This document shows positions 19,780 through 28,850 of a stretch of 64,000 nt of DNA, one piece after another. Position numbers and translations under genes: made by a program. The notes under the pieces are model-generated. The model did no database searches. It was not told where the DNA came from and saw nothing but the letters and a program-made list of their open reading frames with translations. The DNA is from Rhodomicrobium lacus (lineage in GTDB: Bacteria; Pseudomonadota; Alphaproteobacteria; Rhizobiales; Rhodomicrobiaceae): the NCBI RefSeq assembly GCF_003992725.1, contig NZ_RZNF01000012.1:992001-1056000 (forward strand), in the 5' to 3' direction. Each line of letters starts with the position of its first letter. Position 1 is the first letter of the stretch.

Positions 19780-20562
19780 TCAAGGGGCCACGGACGTCTT
19801 CAGGTCTGCCGCCGTCTTGACGGGCTCTGCTCCTACCGACTTCGGCAGTTCGATGCCGAACCAGTTCCCCTTCGGCAGCATCCGCTCCTTGAGGAACGTG
19901 AGCACCGTCGGCGGCGCCATGATGTCCTCGAATTCCCGCGAGGGCGGGGCGCCCGCCACCACTGCGCCGAAAGCGACACCCATCATCGCCGATGCGCGCC
20001 ACGATTTGCGATCCACGACCTTCAGCGCGGTGCCGAAGGACTTCTTGATCTGCGCACCCTCGATATCGACGGAATAAAGCTCGTCGAGCACGAGATGGAT
20101 AAGGAAGCCGAGCAGCACGAATAGGCCGGTGAGCCACGCGAGCGCGGCCGGTTCGCCGAAAATGCGGGCGAAGATCACCGCCGTCAGCACCATGAAGAAG
20201 CCGCCCGCGAGCAGCGAATGGAAAATGCCGCGGTGGCGCGTGCGGGCGTGGAAAATCCAGTAAACGCCGTACCGCACAACGCCGTACACGCCGAGCCAGA
20301 CGATCCAGAGTTCCGCGATGGAATAGTGCTTTTCGAGCGAGAACAGCGCGATGAAAGCAGCGATCACGCCCAGCGCCGAGAACAGGATGCGCGAAGGGAT
20401 CGCCTTTTCGAGGTCGATGTCGGGGAGGATGCCGCCGATGGTGCCCGCGAGGGTCAGCGTCAGGAGGTAGTTGTTCGGCGCTGCGTTTCCCGCCAGCGCG
20501 ACCGTTGCGCAAAGCCCGCTGCCGACCGCCGCCACGGCGAGATGCGTATTGAAGTTCGCCAT
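19780..20562 (-). CDS. YdjM-like membrane-bound metal-dependent hydrolase
   Basis: Membrane protein with THLAVAAVGSG near the start, the GGILPDIDLEKAIPSR motif and HRGIFHSLLAGG, the His/Asp pattern of the LexA-binding, inner-membrane hydrolase family (YdjM). About five membrane helices and a soluble C-terminal 80 residues. The ATG at 20562 has a strong GGAGGG site; a longer frame to 20670 lacks one. Substrate unknown. It ends three bases from the convergent NDUFAF5-like gene. Confidence 0.85.
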   Translation of the reverse strand: MANFNTHLAVAAVGSGLCATVALAGNAAPNNYLLTLTLAGTIGGILPDIDLEKAIPSRILFSALGVIAAFIALFSLEKHYSIAELWIVWLGVYGVVRYGVYWIFHARTRHRGIFHSLLAGGFFMVLTAVIFARIFGEPAALAWLTGLFVLLGFLIHLVLDELYSVDIEGAQIKKSFGTALKVVDRKSWRASAMMGVAFGAVVAGAPPSREFEDIMAPPTVLTFLKERMLPKGNWFGIELPKSVGAEPVKTAADLKTSVAP

Positions 20563-20738
20563 TTGTGCCCTCCGTTTGCAGAAGATTAACTGATTCGGCG
20601 CGCCCGGATGGGTGGAGCAGCGGCGTTGTCCGCTCAGATCGGCGTGAACGAGGGCGCCGTGAAAAGGCAAGGCTTGCGTTTAGCCGCAAAAAAGGGTAAA
20701 GAAACTTGTCTGGTTTTTATTGCCTAGGTTTTTCAGAT

Positions 20739-21017
20739 ATGCGCCATTTACTCACAAGCCTTATTGCCCTTTCGGTCTCATCCGCAGCCTTCGCCGCAGA
20801 TACGTACGTGCGAGGTTACACTCGCAATGACGGCACCTACGTCGAGCCGCATTACCAGACGAGGCCGAACAATAATCTCAACGACAATTTCAGCACCAAA
20901 GGGAATGTGAACCCGTACACCGGGCGCGAAGGTTGGATCGACCCGAACCGTAATCTCTACGGTTCGGGCTCGTCCAACGGCCAACGTTCCGGCTATTCGA
21001 ATGGCTGGGGTCGCTAA
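20739..21017 (+). CDS. Small exported protein, Asn/Gly/Tyr-rich
   Basis: 92 residues. Residues 1-20 (MRHLLTSLIALSVSSAAFAA) are a clear Sec signal peptide with cleavage after AFA. The mature part, about 72 residues, is polar (YVRGYTRNDGTYVEPHYQT, then an Asn/Gly-rich end) and resembles short periplasmic proteins common in Hyphomicrobiales with no assigned function. It is followed at once by two palindromic repeats. Confidence 0.8.
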   Translation: MRHLLTSLIALSVSSAAFAADTYVRGYTRNDGTYVEPHYQTRPNNNLNDNFSTKGNVNPYTGREGWIDPNRNLYGSGSSNGQRSGYSNGWGR

Positions 21018-21022
21018 TGATC

Positions 21023-21077
21023 CGATTCCGACATTTGCATCCGTTTGCAGCACGCTTGCGAGCAAATGTCGGAATCG
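21023..21077 (-). repeat. Palindromic repeat, family A, copy 1
   Basis: A perfect 16-base inverted repeat (21023-21038 and 21062-21077, CGATTCCGACATTTGC and its complement) around a 23-base centre. Read on the minus strand, the core ACATTTGCTCGCAAGCGTGC followed by TGCAAACGGATGCAAATGT is shared with copies at 23962-24010 and 62556-62604. It starts five bases after the stop of the small exported protein and may also act as its mRNA end. Confidence 0.85.
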
Positions 21078-21104
21078 AAAGGACCACGAGCAACATCATG
21101 ATTC

Positions 21105-21180
21105 TAGTGGAGCTTTTGAATTTGAGATTTGAGCGAGAGTTCGCAGCAACCGGAACTCAAATGTCAAATTCGCTCCACTA
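21105..21180. repeat. Palindromic repeat, family B, copy 2
   Basis: Left arm 21105-21133 and right arm 21156-21180 pair over about 23 bases (TAGTGGAGC and GAATTTGAGATTTGAG on the left), the left arm carrying a four-base TTTT insertion. The core GAATTTGACATTTGA is the same as in the element at 10813-10870. The remaining 21185-21326 contains a short hairpin (CACCCCG/CGGGGTG, 21197-21217) and no gene. Confidence 0.75.
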
Positions 21181-21326
21181 AAGGCGTAACGAGGGCCACC
21201 CCGCTAAGAACGGGGTGCACTTGCGTCGAACCGAGTCCGATGCCGGGACGCTGATCGACAATAAGAGCCTGCAAAGGCATGCCGCGTCCGATTTAGCACC
21301 GCGTCGCAATGTCGTGGCGGCGGACA

Positions 21327-23111
21327 TTACTCGGCGGCGGCGCGCGCCTTGATCGCCTCCCGCGCCGCGTCCTCGCCGCGTCGCTTGGTGACGGCCTCTG
21401 CGCCCCCGCGTGTCGTCTGGAACATTTCGAGGCTGGCGAGTTCGTCCGGAACATCGGTCTGCAGGGCAAGGTCGAAATAGGCATTCCGGTTCGCATCGCG
21501 CAGGATCTGCCGCCGCCAGGAGTCCATGCGCGCGATCCAGTAGCCCATCAGCAGATGCTTGCGAACGGTTTCATAGAGGTAGCGCGGGTAGAATGTCAGC
21601 CAGCTTTCACGCGGCAGTGAGGGGCGCCGGTCGCGGCGGTATTTAAGGCGGAGATAACCGCTTTCCAGCGGATGCACGCCCTCGTACCGGATCGAGAAGA
21701 AGAACCAGTACATCATGACCATGACCTTGCCCGGCTTCATGCCGCAGGCGACGGCCCGGCGCATCACGGTTTTCATGTGCTCCGGCGCGTAGAACGAGCG
21801 CCACGCGGCCCGGTAGGTCTCTTCCCACTCCGCCTGTGTCATGCGCGGGTGATGGGTGACGGCGTGATTGATGTCGTACTTGTTCATGTCCGGGTCCATC
21901 CAGACGCCGTTGCGATAGAGCGTCTGATGGTCCTCAGAGCCGGGAAGCGGCGTCAGCATGAAGAATTCGAGCACATCGACGGGCAATTCACGCTTGATGA
22001 TCTCGATATCGCGCGCGACCGTATCGGGCGTGTCGTTCGGGAAACCGATGATATAGCCCGCATAGGTGACGACGCCGCGCTTCTTCCACGCCTGAAGCAT
22101 CGCGCGGTAATCGGTGATCTTGTTCTGTCGCTTTTTCGCGCCGAGCAGACTGTCCGGGTTGATGTTTTCGAGGCCGATGAAGACGCGGGACACGCCCGCC
22201 TTGCTGGCCTTTTCCACGAATCCCGGGATCTGGTGGCAGAGCGTGTCGACCTGAATCGTGAACTTCACCTTGATGCGCTCGCGCTCCCGAAGCGCGATGA
22301 CGCGGTCGAACAGGGCTTCCCAGTTGCGATTGCGCGCAAAATTGTCGTCGGTGATGAAAAAGCGATGGATGCCCTGGGCGTGGTTCTCGCGGATGATGGC
22401 TTCGAGGTCGTCCGGCGAACGGAAGCGGCTCTTGCGGCCCTGCACGTTGATGATCGTGCAGAAGGAGCACTGATACGGGCAGCCGCGGCCGAGGTCGAAG
22501 CTGGACGTGACGCCGAGAGTCCGCCGCACATGCTCGCGCGGCAGCATGGGATGGGGCTGATGCGTCATGTCCGGCAGGTCGGACATGAAATTGTAAAGCG
22601 GTTGCAGCGCGCCTTCGTAAGCGTCGCGCAGCACGATGTCGAAGCGCCCGTCCTCCGCCTCGCCCGCGAAAAGGCTGATGCCGTGCTGTTGCGCCGCGCG
22701 GATGTCGGCCGGCAGCTCCGGCAGCATCGCAACACATCCCGAGACATGGAAGCCGCCGATGGCGACCGGCAGGCCCGCCTTGCGGAATATCATCGCGAGA
22801 TCGACCGCGCGGGGAAACTGGTTCGTCTGCACGCCGACGATGGCGACAAGAGCCTTCTCGCCGGGCTTTATCGAGCTGATGATGGCGTCCGGCCGCACGC
22901 GCCGGTTGGTCTCGTCGTAAGTCGCGATGGAAAGCTCGACATCGTCTCCGAGCACCGCGCGTGCCTTGCAGTCTTCCGCGATGCCGTTGAGGCAGGCTAG
23001 CGTATTCGACGGGATGGCGGAGCGCAGCCACTGGATCGGGTAGCCGTCATCGTCGTAATGCGTGGGCTTGATCAGGATCAGGTGAAAGATTTCGCCAGAA
23101 GTTCCGTCCAT
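21327..23111 (-). CDS. Radical SAM enzyme with N-terminal B12-binding-like domain, substrate unknown
   Basis: 594 residues. Residues ~8-150 look like the cobalamin-binding fold of B12-dependent radical SAM enzymes (IVGVQTNQFP, then GLPVAIGGFHVSG at 113-125), without the DxHxxG histidine motif. The radical SAM core has CPYQCSFC at 211-218, the three cluster cysteines. The C-terminal 150 residues are Arg/Tyr/Trp-rich with MVMMYWFFFSIRYEG and may touch the membrane. Relatives include methyltransferases and BchE-type cyclases, but the BchE signature is absent. It is transcribed alone, away from rnpB. Function cannot be assigned. Confidence 0.85.
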   Translation of the reverse strand: MDGTSGEIFHLILIKPTHYDDDGYPIQWLRSAIPSNTLACLNGIAEDCKARAVLGDDVELSIATYDETNRRVRPDAIISSIKPGEKALVAIVGVQTNQFPRAVDLAMIFRKAGLPVAIGGFHVSGCVAMLPELPADIRAAQQHGISLFAGEAEDGRFDIVLRDAYEGALQPLYNFMSDLPDMTHQPHPMLPREHVRRTLGVTSSFDLGRGCPYQCSFCTIINVQGRKSRFRSPDDLEAIIRENHAQGIHRFFITDDNFARNRNWEALFDRVIALRERERIKVKFTIQVDTLCHQIPGFVEKASKAGVSRVFIGLENINPDSLLGAKKRQNKITDYRAMLQAWKKRGVVTYAGYIIGFPNDTPDTVARDIEIIKRELPVDVLEFFMLTPLPGSEDHQTLYRNGVWMDPDMNKYDINHAVTHHPRMTQAEWEETYRAAWRSFYAPEHMKTVMRRAVACGMKPGKVMVMMYWFFFSIRYEGVHPLESGYLRLKYRRDRRPSLPRESWLTFYPRYLYETVRKHLLMGYWIARMDSWRRQILRDANRNAYFDLALQTDVPDELASLEMFQTTRGGAEAVTKRRGEDAAREAIKARAAAE

Positions 23112-23197
23112 GCCCGTCCTACGCTCATAAAAGAGGAATTCGGATATTCTGCCCTTCTAGAGACATGACACCTGGCATACAAGGTGCACTTATGGCT

Positions 23198-23215
23198 TGT
23201 TAACAGTATTTTACA
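23198..23215. promoter_or_regulatory. Possible PpsR/CrtJ or CtrA site before the radical SAM gene
   Basis: TGTTAACAGTATTTTACA fits the TGT-N12-ACA pattern of the photosynthesis repressor PpsR/CrtJ, and the overlapping TTAA-N7-TTAC (23200-23214) is one base from the CtrA pattern. It lies 87 bases upstream of the radical SAM start. The PpsR pattern is short and will occur by chance about once in 4 kb, so this is weak. Confidence 0.25.
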
Positions 23216-23321
23216 CAACCTGACGCAGCAGCCTTGAGAATTGCAATGCCTCGCGGTTGTCATGCGCAGGTGATTGCCATCATCGCTCTTGACGCCGCAG
23301 CCATTCACCCCAATAGGTAAA

Positions 23322-23796
<475 letters not shown>

Positions 23797-23961
23797 TTTT
23801 TTCTCGACGGCGCGAAATCGGTTGCCGAGGCCCTGCAATGGGCTGCGATTCTGACGCCGGTTTCGCTCTATTCCTCGATTTCATCGATACGTTTCGGGAC
23901 ATGTCGGTGCGATCTTCTCGTTGCGCTGCGCTGGCGTTCTCGCGGCGGGGATCTTTCGATC

Positions 23962-24010
23962 CGGGCATTTGCTCGCAAGCGTGCCGCTAACGAATGCAAA
24001 TGTTGTCGGC
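23962..24010 (+). repeat. Palindromic repeat, family A, copy 2, in a 393-base gap
   Basis: GGGCATTTGCTCGCAAGCG continues as TGCCGCTAACGAATGCAAATGTTG, matching copy 1 (read on minus) at most positions. It lies in the 23797-24189 gap between rnpB and bciB. The remainder of that gap has no frame with coding character that I trust and no recognisable promoter; it should hold the bciB promoter. Confidence 0.75.
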
Positions 24011-24189
24011 CGACCTCAGGCGGGGACCGGTAATTCGGCGGGCAAAGGCTCCATAGCAAATATGCGCCACGTCTGCGGTGCAAGCTCGCAGTGCCGCGCG
24101 CCTAAACGCCATGCGGCGCAATTTCCCTCGACATCTCAAGGCAGGGCGATTATTCGTGACGCCCTCACCAGCATAAGCAGGCTTGATCG

Positions 24190-25443
24190 ATGATAGAGGC
24201 CAAAACGCCAAGCGTCTGGTCGCCCGAAGTGGCCGAAGCGTTGCCGCGCGATCTCTGCACCGATTGCGGCGTCTCGCGCTCTTCCGATCCCCGCCGCTGC
24301 GGGCGCGCCTGCCAGTTCATCAAGCCCGACTATCCAAAGATGGAAGCGCATGTTCATGGCCGCGCGCGCAATCCGCTTCGCGAGGACGAGCGGTTTTTCG
24401 GCCCCTACAAGCGCATGGCCCGCGCCGCGATGAAGCGCCCGCGCGAGGGGGCGCAATGGACCGGCATCACCACCCGCATCGGCGAGCGCCTGCTCGAAAG
24501 CGGCGCGGTCGATGCGGTGCTGACCATGGTCGCGGACGACGCCGACCGCTGGCGTCCGAAGCCCGCGCTCATCACCCGCGCCGCCGACATGGCGAGGGCG
24601 CGCGGCATGCGCATGGGATACGCGCCGCTGCTCGCGCTGCTCGAACCGGCGCGAGAAGCGGGCCACAAACGCATCGCGGTCATCGGCGTGCCATGCCAGA
24701 TCTACGCGCTGCGCGGGATCGAGCGCGACCTCGGCTTCGAGCGCGTCTATGCCATCGGCACGCCGTGTTCGGACAACACGACGACCGAGAATTTTCACAA
24801 ATTCTTAAACCTGCTGTCCGATAAACCGGAAACAATTACCTATCTGGAATTTCGGGCTGATTACCATGTCGAACTGCGCTTCCAAAACGGCAAGGTGAAG
24901 GAAATTCCGTTCCTCATGCTGCCGATCTCGAAGCTTCCCGCCGATTTCTTCCCGCTGACCTGCCGGACGTGCGTCGATTACACGAATTCGCTCGCCGACA
25001 TCACGGTCGGATACATGGCCGGGCAAGGCCAGCAATGGCTGATCGTGCGCAACGAGACGGGCGAAGAATTGCTGAGGCTTCTCGGCGACGAGGTTTCGCT
25101 TTCGGAGCCGGGCACGGCCGGCAAGCGCGAAGGCCCGGTGAAAGGCTTTCTCAAGAACACGGAACTTGCGGCGGGCGGGCTGCCGATGCGCAGCATGCCG
25201 AACTGGGCACGCCCGATAGCCGGCTGGCTGATGCCGAAGGTCGGCCCGCGCGGACTCGAATTCGCCCGCGCACGCGTCGAGATGAAAGCGGTCGAGACTG
25301 TGCTTCATCTTCGCGCAAAACTGCCGAAACGCATTCACAACATGGTGCCCGGGCATGTCTGGACGCTCGTCGAGCGTTACGGACTTACTCCAAGCTTGAG
25401 CGAGAGAGTCTCGTCGAGACGACATGGGACTGGCGATCTGTAA
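24190..25443 (+). CDS. bciB: Ferredoxin-dependent divinyl (bacterio)chlorophyllide 8-vinyl reductase (FrhB family)
   Basis: 417 residues with the FrhB/FdhB iron-sulfur and flavin framework: CTDCGVSRSSDPRRCGRAC (Cys23, 26, 37, 41), GAQWTGITTRIGERLLE, VIGVPCQIYALRGIE, GTPCSDN, and TCRTCVDYTNSLADITVGYM. These are the segments that define BciB of cyanobacteria and many anoxygenic phototrophs, which reduces the C8 vinyl group of divinyl chlorophyllide during (bacterio)chlorophyll synthesis. Other FrhB-like proteins exist, so the assignment rests on this overall match and on the AerR-like neighbour 122 bases downstream. Confidence 0.8.
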   Translation: MIEAKTPSVWSPEVAEALPRDLCTDCGVSRSSDPRRCGRACQFIKPDYPKMEAHVHGRARNPLREDERFFGPYKRMARAAMKRPREGAQWTGITTRIGERLLESGAVDAVLTMVADDADRWRPKPALITRAADMARARGMRMGYAPLLALLEPAREAGHKRIAVIGVPCQIYALRGIERDLGFERVYAIGTPCSDNTTTENFHKFLNLLSDKPETITYLEFRADYHVELRFQNGKVKEIPFLMLPISKLPADFFPLTCRTCVDYTNSLADITVGYMAGQGQQWLIVRNETGEELLRLLGDEVSLSEPGTAGKREGPVKGFLKNTELAAGGLPMRSMPNWARPIAGWLMPKVGPRGLEFARARVEMKAVETVLHLRAKLPKRIHNMVPGHVWTLVERYGLTPSLSERVSSRRHGTGDL

Positions 25444-25565
25444 AATTGATGGCTAGACTTATTGTCGCAAATGACGTTTCTGTCTCGAAAAGCTTTCACG
25501 ATCGTGTAATCACTAAAATGTGATTTCACCGTCACCAAAAACTGTCGGGTGGAGGGGAACGGTTC

Positions 25566-26450
25566 ATGAGGAACGTAGAGCGAATTTCTGGTTCTGCTTT
25601 TTTTCCGTCTGGTAATCTCTCTGGTGCCTCACGTTCCACACCCCCCTCAGCTTCCATTTCCGATGCACAGGAACGCCAGAAGCGCCTGGCGTCCGTAATT
25701 GCCCAGGAAATCATTCCCCGGCTCATTCAGATCCATCATGAAGTGCTCAAGCCCTGTGCCTGCGAGCCCTTCGCGCCGACGCATGCGGAAATCGAGGAAC
25801 TTGCGCTTCTCGTGCTCGGACCGGACATGCAGGCCGCGCACACCTACATGCAGCGCGTGAAGCGGCGTGGCCTCTCTCTCCATGTGCTCTTCACGGAACT
25901 TCTCGAACCTGCCGCGCGCCATCTCGGCCGCATGTGGGACGAAGACCGCTGCGACTTCCTCGATGTGACGCTCGGCGTCGCGCGTCTTCAGGAACTGCTC
26001 GCGGTGTTCAACGACACGCACAGCATCCCGGCCATGGGCGACATGCGCCGCGTCGTCACGCTTACGGCGCCCGGCGAGCAGCATCGCTTCGGCCTCGCGG
26101 TTGTCGAGAAGTTCATGCGCGCGGCGGGATGGCATGTCCGCTCCGAGGCGGGCGCGTCGCTCGAAACCGTCATCAAGGCCGTTCACGCGGAATGGTTCGC
26201 CGTCGCGGGCATTTCTCTCAGTTGCGACTCGCGTCTGGACGTCATCGAAGACACCATCAAGGCGATCCGCCAGCACTCCTGCAACCCCTCGATCACCATC
26301 ATGGTCGGCGGTGCCGCGTTCAAGGACGCGCCGCATCACGCAAAGACCGTGGGCGCGGACGGCGCGGCTGACAGCGCGGCAACGGCGGTGCTTCTCGCGC
26401 AGAAGCTGCTGGACCAGTCGCTGACGCGCCGGGCCTACTCGGTCGCCTGA
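25566..26450 (+). CDS. AerR/PpaA-like cobalamin-binding regulator
   Basis: 294 residues: a Ser/Pro-rich N-terminus (1-35), a helical cap (about 40-150) with WDEDRCDFLDVTLGVARLQ at 124-142, and a Rossmann-type B12 domain with PGEQHRFGL (His173 as candidate cobalt ligand), GISLSCD and a MVGGAAFKD end. This is the SCHIC arrangement of AerR/PpaA, which control photosynthesis genes by modulating PpsR/CrtJ in response to light and cobalamin. No DNA-binding domain is visible, as expected for a co-regulator. It lies just before the dcw cluster. Confidence 0.8.
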   Translation: MRNVERISGSAFFPSGNLSGASRSTPPSASISDAQERQKRLASVIAQEIIPRLIQIHHEVLKPCACEPFAPTHAEIEELALLVLGPDMQAAHTYMQRVKRRGLSLHVLFTELLEPAARHLGRMWDEDRCDFLDVTLGVARLQELLAVFNDTHSIPAMGDMRRVVTLTAPGEQHRFGLAVVEKFMRAAGWHVRSEAGASLETVIKAVHAEWFAVAGISLSCDSRLDVIEDTIKAIRQHSCNPSITIMVGGAAFKDAPHHAKTVGADGAADSAATAVLLAQKLLDQSLTRRAYSVA

Positions 26451-26575
26451 CCTGCATCGCGCCCGTCCCAGGCTGGCCCGTCTCCCGTCCACGAAGCAGC
26501 TTGTTAACCTTCCTTGTACGAAAAATTTACGGCCCCCGTGCACTATCAGGCTACGCTCGCGCAGGGATCACCGTT

Positions 26576-26962
26576 ATGCGTTCACTTTGTCTTCTCGCCT
26601 TCGGCTGCCTCGTAGGATTGTTCGCCTACACATACGACCTGAAGATCAAGACGCGCGCGCTCGAAACCGATGCGCGCGAACTTATTACCGCCCTTCAGGA
26701 CGAAAGCGATTTTCTCGCGCTCATGCGCGCGGAGGTGAGCTATCTTTCGCGCCCGGAACGCATCGAGGAGATGGCGAAGAAGACGCTCAAGCTCGAACCG
26801 ATCTCCTCGCAGCAGCTCGTGGCATGGAGCGCTGTCACCGGCACAGTTACCGGTGTAAGCGTGCAGCCGTCCTCCTCCTTCGCCACGCCGGTTCGCAAGG
26901 ATGGTATCGCGGCGCTTATCGAAAAAACCTCGCTTCAGGCGGCGGTCTCGGGAGAGCGTTAA
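26576..26962 (+). CDS. ftsL: Cell division protein FtsL
   Basis: 128 residues from the ATG at 26576, which has AGGGA in front; the longer frame to 26501 enters the promoter region. A short cytoplasmic start, one membrane helix (about 2-20), then a periplasmic coiled coil (LKIKTRALETDARELITAL). FtsL with FtsB and FtsQ activates FtsWI at the septum. It is the first gene of the dcw run here. The 125 bases before it, containing TTGTTAACC at about 26501, should hold a promoter. Confidence 0.85.
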   Translation: MRSLCLLAFGCLVGLFAYTYDLKIKTRALETDARELITALQDESDFLALMRAEVSYLSRPERIEEMAKKTLKLEPISSQQLVAWSAVTGTVTGVSVQPSSSFATPVRKDGIAALIEKTSLQAAVSGER

Positions 26963-26966
26963 GCCC

Positions 26967-28850
26967 ATGGTGACGCTGGCCTCGCTGTGCCGCAGGATTG
27001 GCGGCGCTGAAAGCGCGGAGCGTGCCGCGCAGAACGCGCGGCAGGCGCAACGGCTGCTGGCCGCGTGCTTCGCGGCTGGTTTTCTGGCGCTCTCCGTGCA
27101 GATAACGCGCTACGGCATGATGCCCAGCGAGATGCCTTCGCTGTCCTCGCAATCGGCGCCCGTCGCGCTCGCGAAAGGTCGCCCGGATATCGTCGACCGT
27201 AATGGCAGGCTGCTCGCGACCGACATCCGCGTTTACTGGCTGGTGGCGAACCCGAGCCAGATCGTGAACCCGGACGATGCCGCCGAAAAGATCGTCGCAC
27301 TGTTCCCGGATCTCGACCAGGGCGCGCTCGCTCGCAAGTTCCGCGACAAGAACAGCCGCTTCGAATACGTCAAGCGCGGGCTGACGCCCAAGCAGGCAGA
27401 AGCCGCGCACGCGCTCGGCATCCCTGCGCTTTCACTCATGCCGACCGTGCAGCGCGTCTATCCCGCCGGAAACGTCGCCGCTCACATTCTCGGTATCACG
27501 AATGTCGATAACGAGGGGCGGAGCGGCGTTGAGTGGTACATCGACCAGAAGCTGGGCACGCAGCTGACCCCGACCTCGCTCGCCGAACGTCCCATTGTGA
27601 AGCTCTCGCTCGATCTTGGCGTGCAACATGCTCTGACCGACGAGCTATCAAAAGCCATGGAGCGTTACAATGCCCAGGCGGCCATGGGCATCGTGCTCGA
27701 CGTACGAAATGGCGAGGTGGTTGCGTCGGCGTCGCTGCCCGACTTCGACCCGAACCGCCGCGAGCAGGCTGCCGGACAGAACCGGCAAAACCGCGTCGTG
27801 ACCGATGTTTACGAACTCGGCTCGGTGTTCAAGTCCCTGACCATCGCGATGGCGCTCGATCAGGGCGTCGCGACCCGCTACGAGATTTTCGACGCGACGC
27901 CGTTCAAGCTCGGCCGCTTCACCATGCGCGACCCGCATGCAAGCCGCCGCACCTACTCGGTGGAGGACATTTTCATCCACTCGTCCAACACGGGCTCGGC
28001 ACGCATCGCGCTGGCGGTCGGCGGAGAGAAGCAGCAGGCGTTCCTGAAGTCGCTCGGCCTGTTCGACAAGCTGGATACGGAGGCGGGATCGTCGCCGACG
28101 CCGGTTTTCCCGAAGATGTGGCGGCCCGTGAACGTGGCAACGGTGGCGTACGGCCATGGCATCGCTGTGCCGCCGCTCCTGTTTGCGTCCGCGATGGCTT
28201 CTCTCGTGAACGGCGGCGAACGGGTGAAGCCGACGTTCCTGATTTCGGAAAAGAACGCGAATGACGAGCCGCAGCGCGTGATATCGCCGGAGACGAGCGC
28301 CACGATGCGCGATCTCATGCGCGCCGTCGTGGAACGGGGCACGGGGCGCAAGGCTGCCGTTCAGGGTCTGGGTGTGGGAGGGAAGACGGGAACGGCGCTC
28401 AAGGTGAAAGAGGGGCGCTATTCCTCGGACGTTATCAACAGCTTCGTGGCGGCGGTTCCGATCGACCAGCCTCGATATCTCGTCATGATCACGATCGACG
28501 AGCCTCACGCGGAAGCGGGAAGCAGGAGCAACGAGTCGTCGCAAAATGCCGCTCCCACAGCCGGAGCCATCATAAAGCGCATCGCTCCCATGCTCGACAT
28601 TCTGCCCACTCCCCGGTTTGACGAAGCGGCCGCGACCTCCTATGAACAGCCGGCGCCCTACGACGCGCGCCGCGCGCCATACCGGAAGAATCGTTATGAA
28701 ACTGGCGGATCTGATCAAGGATATTCCGCTTACTCCCAGCCGCGGCAGCCTCCCGCATACGGATACCGTGACGAGCGTGGCGGCCCGCGGTCTGACGGCG
28801 GATACCAGTACAGCGGCGACCCTCGAGATTTCTGGTCTTACCGCCGATAG
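26967..28850 (+). CDS. ftsI: Septal peptidoglycan transpeptidase FtsI (PBP3)
   Basis: Class B penicillin-binding protein of 627 residues: one membrane helix (about 30-48), the dimerisation domain, and the transpeptidase with Ser286 (SVFK), SSN at 339-341 and KTG at 473-475. It cross-links septal wall with FtsW. After the normal end (KRIAPMLDI) there is an extra tail of about 75 residues rich in Tyr, Pro, Arg, Gly and Gln; its last 51 residues are encoded inside the 5' end of murE in another frame. The ATG at 26967 is four bases after the ftsL stop. Confidence 0.96.
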   Translation: MVTLASLCRRIGGAESAERAAQNARQAQRLLAACFAAGFLALSVQITRYGMMPSEMPSLSSQSAPVALAKGRPDIVDRNGRLLATDIRVYWLVANPSQIVNPDDAAEKIVALFPDLDQGALARKFRDKNSRFEYVKRGLTPKQAEAAHALGIPALSLMPTVQRVYPAGNVAAHILGITNVDNEGRSGVEWYIDQKLGTQLTPTSLAERPIVKLSLDLGVQHALTDELSKAMERYNAQAAMGIVLDVRNGEVVASASLPDFDPNRREQAAGQNRQNRVVTDVYELGSVFKSLTIAMALDQGVATRYEIFDATPFKLGRFTMRDPHASRRTYSVEDIFIHSSNTGSARIALAVGGEKQQAFLKSLGLFDKLDTEAGSSPTPVFPKMWRPVNVATVAYGHGIAVPPLLFASAMASLVNGGERVKPTFLISEKNANDEPQRVISPETSATMRDLMRAVVERGTGRKAAVQGLGVGGKTGTALKVKEGRYSSDVINSFVAAVPIDQPRYLVMITIDEPHAEAGSRSNESSQNAAPTAGAIIKRIAPMLDILPTPRFDEAAATSYEQPAPYDARRAPYRKNRYETGGSDQGYSAYSQPRQPPAYGYRDERGGPRSDGGYQYSGDPRDFWSYRR

